A stretch of 64,000 bases of DNA, taken from NCBI GenBank assembly GCA_002110485.1, contig MOWL01000049.1, positions 310,001 through 374,000 of the forward strand, given 5' to 3'. Both the position numbers and the translations under genes were made by a program. This DNA comes from Emergomyces orientalis. Lineage: Eukaryota > Ascomycota > Eurotiomycetes > Onygenales > Ajellomycetaceae. Shown here in pieces: positions 35,921-47,354 of this stretch. The notes below the pieces were generated by a model, which was not told where the DNA came from, ran no database searches, and worked only from the letters and a program-made list of their open reading frames with translations. The number at the start of each line of letters is the position of its first letter. Position 1 is the first letter of the stretch.

Positions 35921-36823
35921 TCATACATTGTCCTTTGTACCCTCTTTCATAATCATCCCGACCAGCGCAGAAAGCCCTTCCTTACCGCCACCCTCCCCAA
36001 CCCTCCTCTCAATCAACTTAAAGATAGGCCGAATAAGTTCCACCGAAACCCCCTGCGCCTCACTTGCCTCCAACATATTGGGCACAGCATGGGCCTGCAT
36101 CTCCAAACTCGACCCCCCATCTCCATAATCCCCATCGTCCACTTGCTTAGCCAACAAATTCAGATGCTGTGTCATTGCCGTCAGCCATGGGATTAACTGC
36201 GTCGAAACAAACCCGGCCGCAGGCACATTGGCGGACCGCACCAGGGCAACGGCGTGCGTAAATCCGCTGAACAGGCCATACATGCCACTCAAAAGTGCCA
36301 AATCGTGAAGGGAGGCAAGCCCTACGTCGTCACCAACATATGTGCTGGTACCTAGCACGTCCAGCGTGTTCTTTACATCTTCGAATGCCTTGCCTGATCC
36401 GCTGTAAAGGATCATGGCGTGGGGTTGGCCGATCATAGATGGCACGGCCATGATTCCGCCGTGGAGATATTGAGCTCCGTGCGCGAGAGCCCATTCTGCT
36501 GTCTCTCGCGCATGGGCCGGTGTACCGTTTGTAAGATCCACGATTGTCTTTCCAGCCCAGGCTGATGGTGCTTGTTGGAGGGTTTGAAGGACGGAGTCCT
36601 TATTCAACTGACAGATTATGAGCAAGGAGCTGGCGGAGGCCGCGGAGGCGATTGTGGGAGCATGAGATGCGCCGCTAGTGATGAGGGGCTGGGCTTTGGC
36701 GGCTGTTCGGTTCCAGACTGTGGTTATATGACTTTTTTGAAGGAATTGGGTAGCTAGGGCGGTGCCCATGGCTCCAAGGCCGAACACGGTTACCGGGGAT
36801 TTTTCCATGTCGGGTATCTTCAT
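35921..36823 (-). CDS. Imine-reductase-like / beta-hydroxyacid-type NAD(P)-dependent dehydrogenase
   Basis: Single exon, 300 aa from ATG 36823 (295 aa if the internal ATG 36808 is used). The N-terminal Rossmann motif GLGAMGTALA (about 15-24) binds NAD(P), followed by NRTAAKA at the end of strand 2, typical of NADP-preferring enzymes. LTNGTPAHARE and GGIMAVPSMIGQP match the cofactor/substrate loops of the 6-phosphogluconate-dehydrogenase superfamily. The helical C-terminal domain contains GLASLHDLALLSGMYGL, the region that in imine reductases carries the active-site Asp/Tyr and forms the dimer. The family reduces imines or beta-hydroxyacids; the natural substrate is unknown. The in-frame codon at 36901 is TTG, so it is not used. 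Confidence 0.88.
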   Translation of the reverse strand: MKIPDMEKSPVTVFGLGAMGTALATQFLQKSHITTVWNRTAAKAQPLITSGASHAPTIASAASASSLLIICQLNKDSVLQTLQQAPSAWAGKTIVDLTNGTPAHARETAEWALAHGAQYLHGGIMAVPSMIGQPHAMILYSGSGKAFEDVKNTLDVLGTSTYVGDDVGLASLHDLALLSGMYGLFSGFTHAVALVRSANVPAAGFVSTQLIPWLTAMTQHLNLLAKQVDDGDYGDGGSSLEMQAHAVPNMLEASEAQGVSVELIRPIFKLIERRVGEGGGKEGLSALVGMIMKEGTKDNV

Positions 36824-38098
36824 TAAAAGGGACTTGTGGAATGAAATGGATTTGGCTGCTTCAGGGTGATTGGGTGCCGCTGGAAACGGGTTTAAAGGCA
36901 AAACAGAAGAGCGTGCTGCTTAGATTGCTTGATCAAAACTACATCTTGAAACGGAGAACATTTCTTCTATTTATTTACACACACAAACTCAACAATCCCC
37001 ACCTTTGGCTCTGCATTTTAAATTATATAAACTGATTTCAAAGCATGCAGCATCGTTTTGTGTCCTCGGTCGCTGCATCGACTGCTATCATAGGTTAGAG
37101 TGTTCGTATCCATTCAATCTTGCAATCGAAGGGTGATGTAATAATAGTATGCAAAATCGCCGAGAGTCACTTGTATTTTTGTTTGATATGTTTGAAACAA
37201 TAATTTGGTGGTGTTGGTGGGTCTGTTCGCTGGTGCGGCCAAACTTGCCAAGGGCAGGCAAAAATTGAATGAGCAATTCCATCCTCGGGTTTACCCCTGA
37301 ATATTAAACTCTTTATCAATCTTCTTCTGAGCAATTTTGCTATGAATCGGCTCAATCCGACCTCCTATTCCATGGCAGATCGCTGTTTTTATGCTCCATG
37401 TTGCCGCGACATTGAGTTCCCGATTTTCCAGCTGGTCCCTTATTTCATTCCTTTATTTCTCTTCTCATAGTGCATACATCCGTTGGGTGTGGCAGAGGGT
37501 GTATAATTAATGGACGAGAAGATGCATACTGAACGATGGCTTACTGTGATGCTGCTCTTATAACTGGAGCTACACACACATACATATGTTTTGCTTCTCA
37601 TCCCATTGGAAAGAACCCGCTATGCTGATTGAGGCTCTCAGAATGTGCCTCAACACTACATAGAGATACCGTGCTATTCCCGCACTGGCTCTACCACCCT
37701 TCTTTTTGAATAGGAAGGCTACGTTTGAATGAATTCTACTTGTTATACACGGCGCTAGGATATCGCTTCTATCACCTTTTTATTTTAACGGCATATTCCA
37801 GACAACAAAAATGAGTAGTATAAATATGCCCCAGCAAACCAGTTGCTGGGTTCTATTTCCATCATTCTTCAACCACCAGCATTTTCAACGATTCGCTGAA
37901 TTCGTTTCTGACACCCCTCGCTGACCTGAGCCGACCCAAAGAAACATCCACCCCCCAGCGACACCACCACCCCACACCACACCTGAAGTTTGATTGCCCA
38001 TCCACCGAAGTCGCCAAGTGGCTCATTCAACGATATCACTGCACTATCGTTGCCTAACACCAGTATACCGCACCCTAGAAGAATTCGCGTGAACAAAT
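36824..38098. other. Gene-poor intergenic region
   Basis: No supported gene. An antisense open frame at 37869-38180 ends in GCQKRIQRIVENAGG but overlaps the better-supported small cysteine-rich ORF on the other strand, so it is not called. Confidence 0.45.
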
Positions 38099-38302
38099 AT
38101 GTGCGTTTGGCTGTGGAAATCATACAGCCATTGTTCACATCTAGGTGGACTGCTGGGGACAGAAGTCTGTGCGGACCCAAATAACTGTACGCCCCAGGGT
38201 CGCAGAGTTAAACAGGAGTCTCCCTTGTGCATATCATGCGGAAAGTTTACAGCCAAAAGGTTTAGGGAACTTGCCAATGGAGGAAAAGAGAAGGCGAAGT
38301 AA
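38099..38302 (+). CDS. Small cysteine-rich protein, putative zinc-binding (67 aa)
   Basis: ATG 38099 to TAA 38302. The product starts M-C, then a Tyr at position 9, then CSH, a CADPNNC pair, and CISC near the C-terminus, ending in a Lys-rich tail. The spacing of Cys and His suggests a small metal-binding fold. The start pattern (MC-x6-Y, then Cys and HL) and the late CxxC are shared with the protein at 39084-39407. I know of abundant small fungal hypothetical proteins with this layout but no function. The frame could be part of a longer spliced gene. Confidence 0.42.
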   Translation: MCVWLWKSYSHCSHLGGLLGTEVCADPNNCTPQGRRVKQESPLCISCGKFTAKRFRELANGGKEKAK

Positions 38303-39083
38303 AGACATCGGGGTTTCGCGGAAGAAGGGAGGGTGAACGGGGAAATTCCTAAGATAGGTTGAAGGGGCATGAACAGTTGGGGCTACAAGGTGCAGTGGTT
38401 AAAATATATGTGGCGCCAGTGTGTGTGGTTAGATAGAAGAGACGATATTATGTTTTGCTTTTAATTTGCGTTTAGCGCTCTCCGCCTCCCTGTGAAGTTT
38501 GAACTGTGGTGGGCTCTAAGGTTAAGCAACTTCGAGCGCTTAAAGTATGAAACAAGTTGAAGCAGTGTAGCACGCTTGGAACCCAAACGATGATACAGCC
38601 AATTAAATATCTTAAGCCCACTCATTTTACCACTATAACTCCCTCAGCAAGTAGATATTTAATTATTTAAACACGTACTCTGGCCTTATTATTGGGAGAG
38701 AGGATATTTAGAGACCCAGAATTTCTGCAAATATCTCGGATATTGGCCACTGATTAAATAATCTGTTGAGTTCCAGCATATAATCGAGAGCGCCGTGAGA
38801 TGTAGTAAGTAGTAGAGAAAAGACTCGGCATCGTTCCATAAAAGCACATTGAAATTGCTACCTAGCTAGGAAGCACATATATTGATATGATATGCAAAGT
38901 GACTATGGCGAGCTAGCAAACAGACAAAGGTAGAATTCCGGTGGGGCAATTCCCACCACAGCGCGTAAAATATTGGCGAGATACGAAAAGAGAAAAAGGT
39001 AAGGAGCACTATTGGGTGATAATATCGTGCTCTCGGATTTTCAATTGCACGTTAGACCCTCTCTCATATGTTACCTATCTCTC
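38303..39083. other. Intergenic AT-rich region
   Basis: About 780 bp between the two small cysteine-rich ORFs, which converge. Nothing recognisable. Confidence 0.5.
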
Positions 39084-39407
39084 TCATTCAATCATGCGCT
39101 CACCACACCCGGGGTAAAAATTTAGCGTCCATAGCAGTGTTTCTGGGATTGTATTTTTGCATTTTGGACATTTGGACTCGAAATTGTCTCCTGTCGGCTC
39201 CGCGGGCTGATACTCCCACGGTCTCATCATAGTCACTCCCCCCTCCACCTTGGAGATGTTATCGCATTCCACTTCTTCTTTCGTGAGATTTTGTGTCCCG
39301 GGGCAATATTGATAAGGCCCTTTATCCTTGTATAGATCGCATCTTATAAGTTGAGTAACCAAATGTTTGAATTCGCACTGGTACGCCCGGTACGTAATTT
39401 TGCACAT
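39084..39407 (-). CDS. Small cysteine-rich protein with CxxC knuckle (107 aa)
   Basis: ATG 39407 to TGA 39084, one exon. The product begins MCKITYRAYQC with a following HLV, has an internal Cys in LIRCDLYKDKG and another in YQYCPG, and ends with KCPKCKNT and GCGE. Four to six cysteines plus a His fit a zinc-ribbon-like or knuckle fold. No signal peptide. It resembles the many small uncharacterised fungal proteins that open with MC and a Cys/His pair. Function unknown. Shares its opening and CxxC layout with the 67-aa protein about 0.8 kb away on the other strand. Confidence 0.5.
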   Translation of the reverse strand: MCKITYRAYQCEFKHLVTQLIRCDLYKDKGPYQYCPGTQNLTKEEVECDNISKVEGGVTMMRPWEYQPAEPTGDNFESKCPKCKNTIPETLLWTLNFYPGCGERMIE

Positions 39408-42259
39408 GCTGATCAGAAATATAAATATCAGGACACAATTTTTGTAACCCCAGTCTATTTGAACTGAATGGATGAAACTTACCCAGAATATCAGTGTCCA
39501 GGCACCTGAAGATATTCAAAAGTATCGAAGTAGTGATTAAAAGCGGGAGTTAAGCTGGTTTTAAGAACAGCTGAGTAAACGCAGAAAGGTTTAAAATCGA
39601 AGTGTGTTTTTGTAGTTGCGAAGCGAGTATTCGAGGCCTGCTCGAAGAAGATGAAGAAGACAAAATTTGTTGCGTCTTCACGATAATGCTTGGACAGAGG
39701 AAAACTTAGTATTTTTTTAGATTTTTTAGATTCGAAGCTGAGAGGAAGTCATTTTATAGACCCGTGCTGTAAGGACCGTAGCTCCTACATGTGTGTTTTT
39801 GAGTTTCTTAAACAAATTTTGAAACATAGTTGCCATCAAAGAACTTAGTGAACCGAGCCATTGTCCTTGAATCAAGAGAGGATATATGTATATGAATCGA
39901 AAATGAAAAGAAAATATCATCTGGTTTTTTCAAGGGAATTGGTGAAAGAGTTTTTATTGTCTGGAAGGCTCAAAACCAACAAAAACGAATATATATTCTT
40001 TGCTGCATTATTTTGGCATTGGGTTTGACAGAGTTTGAAATGCAATAAGGGTGATGGTAACAAAGTGATTGAACATAAAAAGTGTCAAGAAATAAAGGAG
40101 TATGTTTCAAATTTTTATCTTTTGCACATAACCTGAGATGGGTGGCACAAATAAAGGCATTGTGGCAAGCGATCAGACAAAGCCACGCCATTGGCTGAAA
40201 CTTTCTCCATTAACAAGTTGAAAATGCCAGATGGGCTAATAGTGAGAGTCAAATAAAGCAAAGAGCCATAAAGAAACAGGCAATTTTGATAATGTTGAAG
40301 GCATGTGAGGGAAGAATTCCCTGATAATGGCATTCTGGCATGTTTGATAAATTTTGATGTCATGCACATGCTTGATCATTTACTTTGTGCTCTGGTTGTA
40401 GCAGGTTGTTGAGCTGCTTTCAGTTTCTCTATAGAAGGAGAAAGAAAACCCCCCTATCCTGCCAACAGAATATAATGGCAGCCAAAACCAATGGCTATGT
40501 ATTTGCTGGTAGGTATATTTGTACTGGGGCAGCGGGTTGATGTTGGAGTGAGGTTGCATGGGATCTGTGATTTATGTAATTAGAGAAGCGCGTGGAGTTT
40601 GCGCTGTTTGCACTAACTACTTCTTGATAAGCGATGCCCCAACTTTGCAGCATGGGGCAATATACATAACACCATACTCATTCCAGAACTACTACCTAAC
40701 AGATTACTATCTCTCACGAAAATGACGACAAATTATACCCTGCATGAGCATCAAAAAAGACTTTTGATGGAATTTTTCCAGATCAGCTATGTCTATTTTG
40801 GTGATTCAAGAGGTCCGGGTTGAGTACCATATGTTTTTACGGATTGTATATACATACTCCATCCTGGCCGCTTTTCCCGAAAACAAGCAAAATTTATTTA
40901 GTTTAGTATTAAGTAAAATCAGAGCGCGAGCGATGTGGCTGATTTTATAATTAATTACCCCGCCTGTGTAAGTACGGAACGATCTACCTAACCCCGCCCG
41001 GTATTTAACCTGGCATGGCAAGAATGTGGTGGGCGAGAAAAGGGGCACATTCTCAGCGAAGATTTCCCTCCCCCAGTAATTGACCACATAAATAAAGATA
41101 AAAAGCACGCGGATGAGGTTTATTGTCTGGCGATCTAGATAATTCATATATTTATTGATGCATTTTTTTCTCTTTCCTTTCCTCAAGGAAAAGGGAGGAA
41201 GGGGAAGAGAGAGAGTAAGGAAAAGAAAAAAAAGCCACATCTGCATATATCCCAAAAGTGGACGTGTAGAAGCATTAAAAAGAAAATTTCGAGCGGATGG
41301 CGATAATAACACAAACATTAAACATTAAAGGCGTGAAAGACACAAAAGAGAAAATATATTGATTTAGTAGTATGTAAGTATCTTGAGATAGTTTAACTAA
41401 TGGAATGCGGATTTAACAATGGGTAAAAATAGAGATTTAACGAAGCCAAAAGACAGAAAAGAAACGGAAACAGGAATATTTCGGGAATATTGGAAGCACA
41501 AGAAGAAGCAGAGCAAGAGCAAGAAGAAGACTAGATGTTCAAACAGCTCCAACATCAGGAATGTAATAGAGAAAAACAATAAAAGGCGAAAAGGACCAAA
41601 GAAGGCGCTAAAAAAAGAAAAAAAAAGAAGACAATTCGTAAATATGAATGGAGGCGTATGAAATAGGTAAACATAAAGAAAATGGGTTCATATCCATTTC
41701 GGACACACAAGGGAAAATTCCCACCAACCAACTCCACCCGCTGGAGAGAGACAATAGTAAGTAAATGGTAAATAACAGTTAATTTTTTCAAAGATGGAAG
41801 GTGTAAAAGGGAAGGGACGAAATAACGAGGCGGAAAGGGGGAAACAGCCTCATATATCATTTTGACGGGGCAGGTAAGGAGGAACCAAATTAACCAGGAT
41901 ATTTCAAAACAAGATTAAGTAAGTTCCCCATAAGAATAAAATGACTGATTACGACCACATCTCTTTGCAGTGTATAGTTAAGAAACTGACAAATGAAAGG
42001 AAAAAAAAAAGTAAGCGGAGCTAAGCTGGCAGAAGGAGAGGCGGCTAAAAATATTAAAATGAAATAAAATAGAGAGATAGATGGTTTAAATAATGATATG
42101 ATGGGAGAAGGATATCCTGTTCTGAGATCCGAGGCTTTCTTTCCTTTTCTTTCCAGGTTTGGTAGAGATACATGCGGCGCAGTGTAAACAGCGGTCACCG
42201 GTTGGACGAATGACAGCAAGCAAATATGTGGCAGGATATGTGTGTATGTGTGAGTGAGA

Positions 42260-42291
<32 letters not shown>

Positions 42292-42533
42292 AAGAGAGAA
42301 AGGCAATGAAGAGATCTTTATCTTCACGGCATAATTGCTCAATGAGTAATCTTATGGCAGATTAGAAAAAGTAGGATATTGAAACAAAAAAGGATGGGGT
42401 GAAAATTATTCCCCCTGTCTGCCATATAAACGCCGGATCATGATATGACGATGATGATGATGATGAAGCTGGCAATAAGGAAAAGGGTCTTTTTTTATTC
42501 TTGTCATGGAGCGGCGTTACTTAATATTTTTTT
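39408..42533. other. Gene-poor, AT-rich 3.1 kb region
   Basis: No supported gene. The plus strand is strongly purine-rich at about 41440-41640 and 42256-42303, which creates spurious hydrophobic frames on the minus strand (e.g. 40806-41318) and Lys-rich frames on the plus strand (41419-41661). The right part is probably the 3' flank of the SWIB gene. Confidence 0.5.
42256..42303 (+). repeat. Homopurine (GA)n tract with about 12-bp periodicity
   Basis: A 48-nt run of only G and A on the plus strand, built of about four copies of a unit of GA repeats closed by AAA. Polypurine mirror tracts like this can form triplex DNA; that is inference. Confidence 0.85.
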
Positions 42534-43685
42534 TCATTCGTCAGGGTTGTAGAGGTTCTGGTTGAGGATTTTGGTCATTGTGAACATATGTATTCGATCT
42601 TGCTTGAAGACGGCGCGCATGAGGTCGTCGCATCGGATTTGCCGTCGATCAGCGGGGTCTTGGAGATCGTTTTCGCGAATATACTGCCACACTTTCTTCA
42701 CGGTTTGGGGTCGGGAGAGCTTGGTGGCGTTAGGAGGGACGTATTGAACAGGAGGGTGACATGAGATAAAACCGGAAAAAATGAAAACACTCACGGATAG
42801 TTCACCGCCTAGGAGGGCAGAGAGTGTAGGAGATAACGTGAGGGGTTTCTTAAAACACATCGTTAAATGCCGTTGTAATGGTCGCGGGGGGAAGCTTTCA
42901 CTCACATGAAAACCACCAGTTCTAGTGACCTCCTTTTTGGATTCCGAATCCGGCTCATCCAGGTCTGAATCATCCTCCGCTTTCACTTTCTTTGACGTTT
43001 TTGATTTCGCAGCGGACTTCTTTTTCTTGACTGGCGCAGCCTTTCTTGTATTTGCGCCTCTGGTTGGTCGCGCGCGCAGGTTTTCCTCAGCTTGCAACTT
43101 GGCCGCAAATATCGCATCCGCATCCACCAGGTCTGACTTTCTCTTCTTCTTGGGTGGTGATTTATCGCCGGAATCGGAGACGCTTTCCGGCTCTGCGCTG
43201 CGTTTTTGCGGAGAGGTCGATAAGGCGGGGGAAATGGGTTCCACTGTAGGAGCGGTGAGGCGATTGTTGGTCGAGTGGCCATTGACGGCCGGGGTAGGTT
43301 CCGCTTGCTTCTCACTTTGTTCCGCAAAGATATCGAAGCGCTGCATAATCAGGACTTTGATCGCGGCCTATAATCATGACGTGTTAGAAACATAACAGCC
43401 CGTGCGAACCTTGTAGAAACTCTGGGTTAGGTCCGGGAATAACAGCCAGCAAACCTTTTGAGGGGTGATATCGTAGTCGACCGCATCTTGCAAACCTCGT
43501 CGTATGCGCTTCTCTGATATAGTGTTTAGATCACTGCTTGCTAGAATGGAGTCGATGATCTTGATATATGACGCTTGAACGTCGTCGGACACTGCATTGG
43601 CCAGGCAAAGTCAGCTTTGATGTCAAATTTGCTTCCTTGTTTTATTGACGCGCCGAGGACAGTTCGGGAATTTCTCACAATCCAT
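42534..43685 (-). CDS. UAF30: SWIB/MDM2-domain protein with DEK-C N-terminus, Uaf30-like
   Basis: Exons 43685-43679, 43591-43455, 43367-42906, 42848-42795 and 42719-42534 give 281 aa in phase. Residues 1-60 form a DEK-C-like helical domain (YIKIIDSILASSDLNTISEKRIRRGL). The middle is charged, with a nuclear-localisation-like PPKKKRK and Lys-rich TRKAAPVKKKKSA. The C-terminal SWIB domain is complete (KPLTLSPTLSALLGG, LSRPQTVKKVWQYIRENDLQDP, MFTMTKILNQNL). In yeast, Uaf30 belongs to the upstream activating factor for RNA polymerase I at rDNA; the paralogue Tri1 has the same layout, so the symbol is likely, not certain. The start codon lies in a 7-nt first exon inferred from a GTGAGA donor; without it the frame would begin at GTG. 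Confidence 0.88.
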
Positions 43686-44803
43686 GTTTCTAAGCCCAGA
43701 AGCCCCGGGATGATCTTGGAATTTGCCAGCCCGTTAGAGTGTAGGTAAACGTGTTAGTTAGGATAGATAACACCTGTTGCAGCTGCAGCTGGAGGATGGG
43801 GTGAAAACGAATATATGGGATTATTAACTGGTCAGGTGCGTGACTGATTGTCGCGGCAAAAGCTGAGAGCAAAGTAGCACCAGAAAGCGTTAGTGCGATT
43901 TGCTGGCGGTTGCAGGGGCTGGCGGGGTATTGGAGGAAAAGAGGTATGGAGCAAAGTTGGCCAATGTGAGGAGAGGATGATGGGTGGCTGGCAGGGAGGC
44001 TAATAAGAGAATGTCGATGAGTGAAAAACTTATGGAGGATGATGTGAAAGGAAAACAGAGGTTCAAAGAGAGAAATGATATAATAAAGAGCAGGACGGCA
44101 GCAGCAGCAGCAGCAGCAGCAGATGAAACAGAAATAGTGAATGAAACGTTCAAGATTCGGAAACTAAAAATAGAGTAATAATTCAAAGAAATGAAGAATG
44201 GAGAGTGAGTGAAAGACACCTGAAGAACCAAAAGCGGCGGATGCAAAGTCAACTAGGCGGATAAAGTATCGATATAGCCCTATTTGGTTGGCTGTGGGCG
44301 GGCTTAGGGCGGGTAATTAGGGCCAAAGTATAAGCAAGGGCAGCATCGGCCACTCAATGGGGATTGAGGATAATTAAAGCGCATTAATTAGGTGATGGGG
44401 GGGTTTCAATCAGAGGACTAGAGGGCATATATCATCTAGGAGACTCTGAGCTGTAGTAAAGTAGCAGAGGCGGGTGTTCCGCAGCCATGGGTGTGGCAGA
44501 GATATGCCCTTGATCCAAAAAGTGAGGTTGGTTGGTTGATGAATGATCGATCTCAATCCGCGATTGGCGATTGGGATGGTTTCTGGGCGTGAGGCTGAAA
44601 ATGCTGAGTCACGGGTGTGTCAGCTGCAAGGAATGGACTATGCCCAATTAGGAATGGTCCCCTGTTGCACACACACATTTTGCCCTAATCGAACGAACGG
44701 AGAGAACTGTCTTGGTCGTGGATAACTTCGCTGCCTTTGCTCATCGCCTCTTTTCTGCGCTGACTTTTCCTCCCATACGCCTGTCTGACTACTTTCTGCC
44801 ATC
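43686..44803. promoter_or_regulatory. Divergent promoter region, UAF30-like gene and eIF3b
   Basis: About 1.1 kb between divergent starts. It contains a (GCA)8 triplet tract at 44098-44122 and G-rich blocks near 44296-44315 (ggcgggcttagggcgggtaa). A frame at 43984-44178 that turns the triplet into poly-Ala is not supported as a gene. The long 5' leader of eIF3b may lie here. Confidence 0.5.
44098..44122. repeat. (GCA)n trinucleotide repeat
   Basis: Eight perfect units seen directly, in the region upstream of the UAF30-like gene and eIF3b. Confidence 0.9.
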
Positions 44804-47354
44804 ATGGCGCCGAGTTTTGACACCCTTTCAGAGCAGGATCTCCATGAGGAGGAGCTGGAGATCGACTTTTCAGGTGTGTTTTCCTGCCCGTTCAATTAAC
44901 CCAGACCAGGATTGGGGGGCAATTTTTTAATATTTATTTTCATTTATTTTTCGATTTTTTAAAGAATATGAGATCCCACGTTCCCCGCTAATTCACGTTT
45001 TGCGAAAACAGATCTTAAAGCGCAATATGAAGTTAGATTGGAGGAGGGCTTGGATGCCTTTGTCGTTATCGATGGACTGCCAATCGTCCCCGAAGATAGC
45101 AAACCGCGGCTCGTGAAATTTTTGTTGAAAAAATTGAACACCGTTGGCCGGACGAGTGAAGATGCTATTTTCATGCCCATGAACGAGAACAAGATGTCGG
45201 AAGGGTGCGTTCAAAAATCAAATAACACCGCGAAGATACTGAAAGGGGGGGGCTCCTTGGTGAAGGAAAGATTCAACTAATTCTTATTGTTCCTTGTTTA
45301 TTTGCAGATTTGCATTTGTTGAGTACGAATCTCCAGAACAGGCCCTCGAGGCTACAAAACATCTCCACGGCACTCCCCTTGATAAGAAACACACTTTGGC
45401 TGTCAATAAACTTACCGATATCGACCGGTACGGACGTGAGGGCCGTGTTGACGAGGAATACAACCCACCTACCATCGAGCCATTCCAAGAAAAGGAGCAC
45501 CTTCGATCATGGCTAGGCGACCCCAATGCCCGCGACCAGTTCGCCATGTTCCGGGGGGACAAAGTCGGCGTGTTCTGGAATATGAAAAAGGACCCCCCGG
45601 AGAATATCGTGGATCGGGATCATTGGACGCAGCTTTTCGTACAATGGTCTCCACAGGGAACTTTCCTCGCATCTGTGCATCCACAAGGCGTGCAGCTCTG
45701 GGGAGGCCCCCAATTTACCAAACAAAAACAATTCCCCCATCCTTTCGTTCAGCTTATTGAGTTCTCCCCTGGTGAAAGTTATTTGACTACCTGGTCCGCA
45801 CGGCCGATCCAAATCGAAGGCCCCCACCCAATTCTTTCCTACGAAGAAGATGGCAAACACTTCATTATCTGGGACATCACAACGGGCAAGCCATTGCGAT
45901 CCTTTGTCAACCATGACGTCCCCGCTGCCACTGGTCCAGAGGGTGAAGCTGCGAAGAAGAAGGTCCAATGGCCCGCTTTCAAGTGGTCTTCGGATGAAAA
46001 ATACGTTGCGCGAATGCTCCTAGGCCAATCTATCTCCGTTTACGAGCTGCCACGCATGAACCTCTTAGATAAAACAACCATTAAGATCGAAGGAGTTACC
46101 GATTTCGAGTGGGCTCCCGCCACACCCCAACGTGATGGAATCAGACAGTACGAACAGCTCTTATCCTTCTGGACCCCGGAAATTGGCAGCAACCCAGCGA
46201 AAGTCGGATTAATGAGCATTCCTTCCAAAGAAATTGTCCGGACGAGAAATCTTTTCAATGTCTCCGACGTTAAACTCCACTGGCAATCCCAGGGTGCATA
46301 CCTCTGCGTGAAAGTTGACCGACACTCCAAATCTAAGAAAACCCTCGCCACAAACCTCGAAATTTTCCGTGTCAAGGAGAAAGGCGTGCCCGTTGAGGTT
46401 GTTGACTCTATCAAAGATCCTGTTATAAACTTCGCCTGGGAGCCCAAGGGTGATCGATTCGTTCTCATCACAACTGGTGAAGTCACTCCTGGTGCCGCAG
46501 TAGGACCCAAGACTGCCGTCTCATTCTTCTGCCCAGAGAAAGTCAAAGGCACCGGCACCGGCAACTTCAAACTCATTCGCACCATCGAGAAGAAGACCAG
46601 CAACGGCATATATTGGTCTCCCAAGGGCCGGTTCGTGGTTGTTGCCACTGTCCACTCTCAACAGAACTTCGACCTCGACTTCTGGGACCTGGACTTTGAG
46701 GGCGAGAAGCAAGAGAGTGAGAAGGACCTTTCTGCGAACCTCCAACTGATGAAAACCGCCGATCATTACGGTGTCACTGACATCGATTGGGACCCGACTG
46801 GCCGCTATGTTGTCAGCAGTGCCAGTGCCTGGACCCACACTGTAAGTTACATCTTTCTACTACACTTACCTTTAGCTTAATAATATATAAGAAACCACCA
46901 GATTGTTTGAACTAACAAAACGATTTCCCTACTACAGATGGAAAACGGCTACAACATCCATACATTCTCCGGCACCACGCTTGCCGAACACCCGACGGAG
47001 AAATTCAAGCAGTTCGTCTGGCGACCACGCCCCCCAACCTTCCTCAGCAAGGAAGAGCAGAAACAGGTCCGCAAGAACCTGCGCGAATACTCCCGCGAGT
47101 TCGAAGAGGAGGATAAATATGCCGTGGACATTGCCAACACGGCCATTGTCGAGATGCGCAAGAGAGTCCTTAACGAATGGACTGCCTGGATGCGTCGGGA
47201 GAAGGAGCTGCTGGATGAGGAGATTGAGGTGCTTGGTTTAGAGAGTGAGGAGGATCTGGCTGCGGCGGCTAAGGAGGAAGCGGAGACGGAGGGGACGGTC
47301 GTGGAGGAAATTGTGGAGGAGATTATTGATGAAACGGAGGAAATTATTGGATGA
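44804..47354 (+). CDS. prt1: Translation initiation factor eIF3 subunit b (Prt1)
   Basis: Exons 44804-44873, 45012-45204, 45308-46841 and 46938-47354 encode 737 aa, typical of Aspergillus-type eIF3b. An acidic N-terminus (SEQDLHEEELEIDF) precedes an RRM (about 40-125, VVIDGLPIVP ... GFAFVEYESPEQA). A nine-bladed beta-propeller fills about 130-640 (WTQLFVQWSPQGTFLASVHPQG, FIIWDITTGKPLRSF, HYGVTDIDWDPTGRYVVSS). A C-terminal helix that binds eIF3i/g follows (KEEQKQVRKNLREYS, WTAWMRREKELLDEE) with an acidic Glu-rich tail. Known role: scaffold of the eIF3 complex on the 40S subunit. The third donor (GTAAGT at 46842) must be used, since reading through ends the frame soon after. Confidence 0.97.

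Noticed and set aside
37869..38180. 103-residue minus-strand frame
   Set aside because: It overlaps the cysteine-rich ORF on the plus strand, which has a better motif. The two cannot both be called without transcript evidence.
40806..41318. 170-residue minus-strand frame with hydrophobic stretches
   Set aside because: Its hydrophobicity comes from a purine-rich opposite strand. It has no domain pattern and no splice context.
41419..41661. 80-residue Lys-rich plus-strand frame
   Set aside because: Pure AAG/AAA compositional bias in a purine-rich region.
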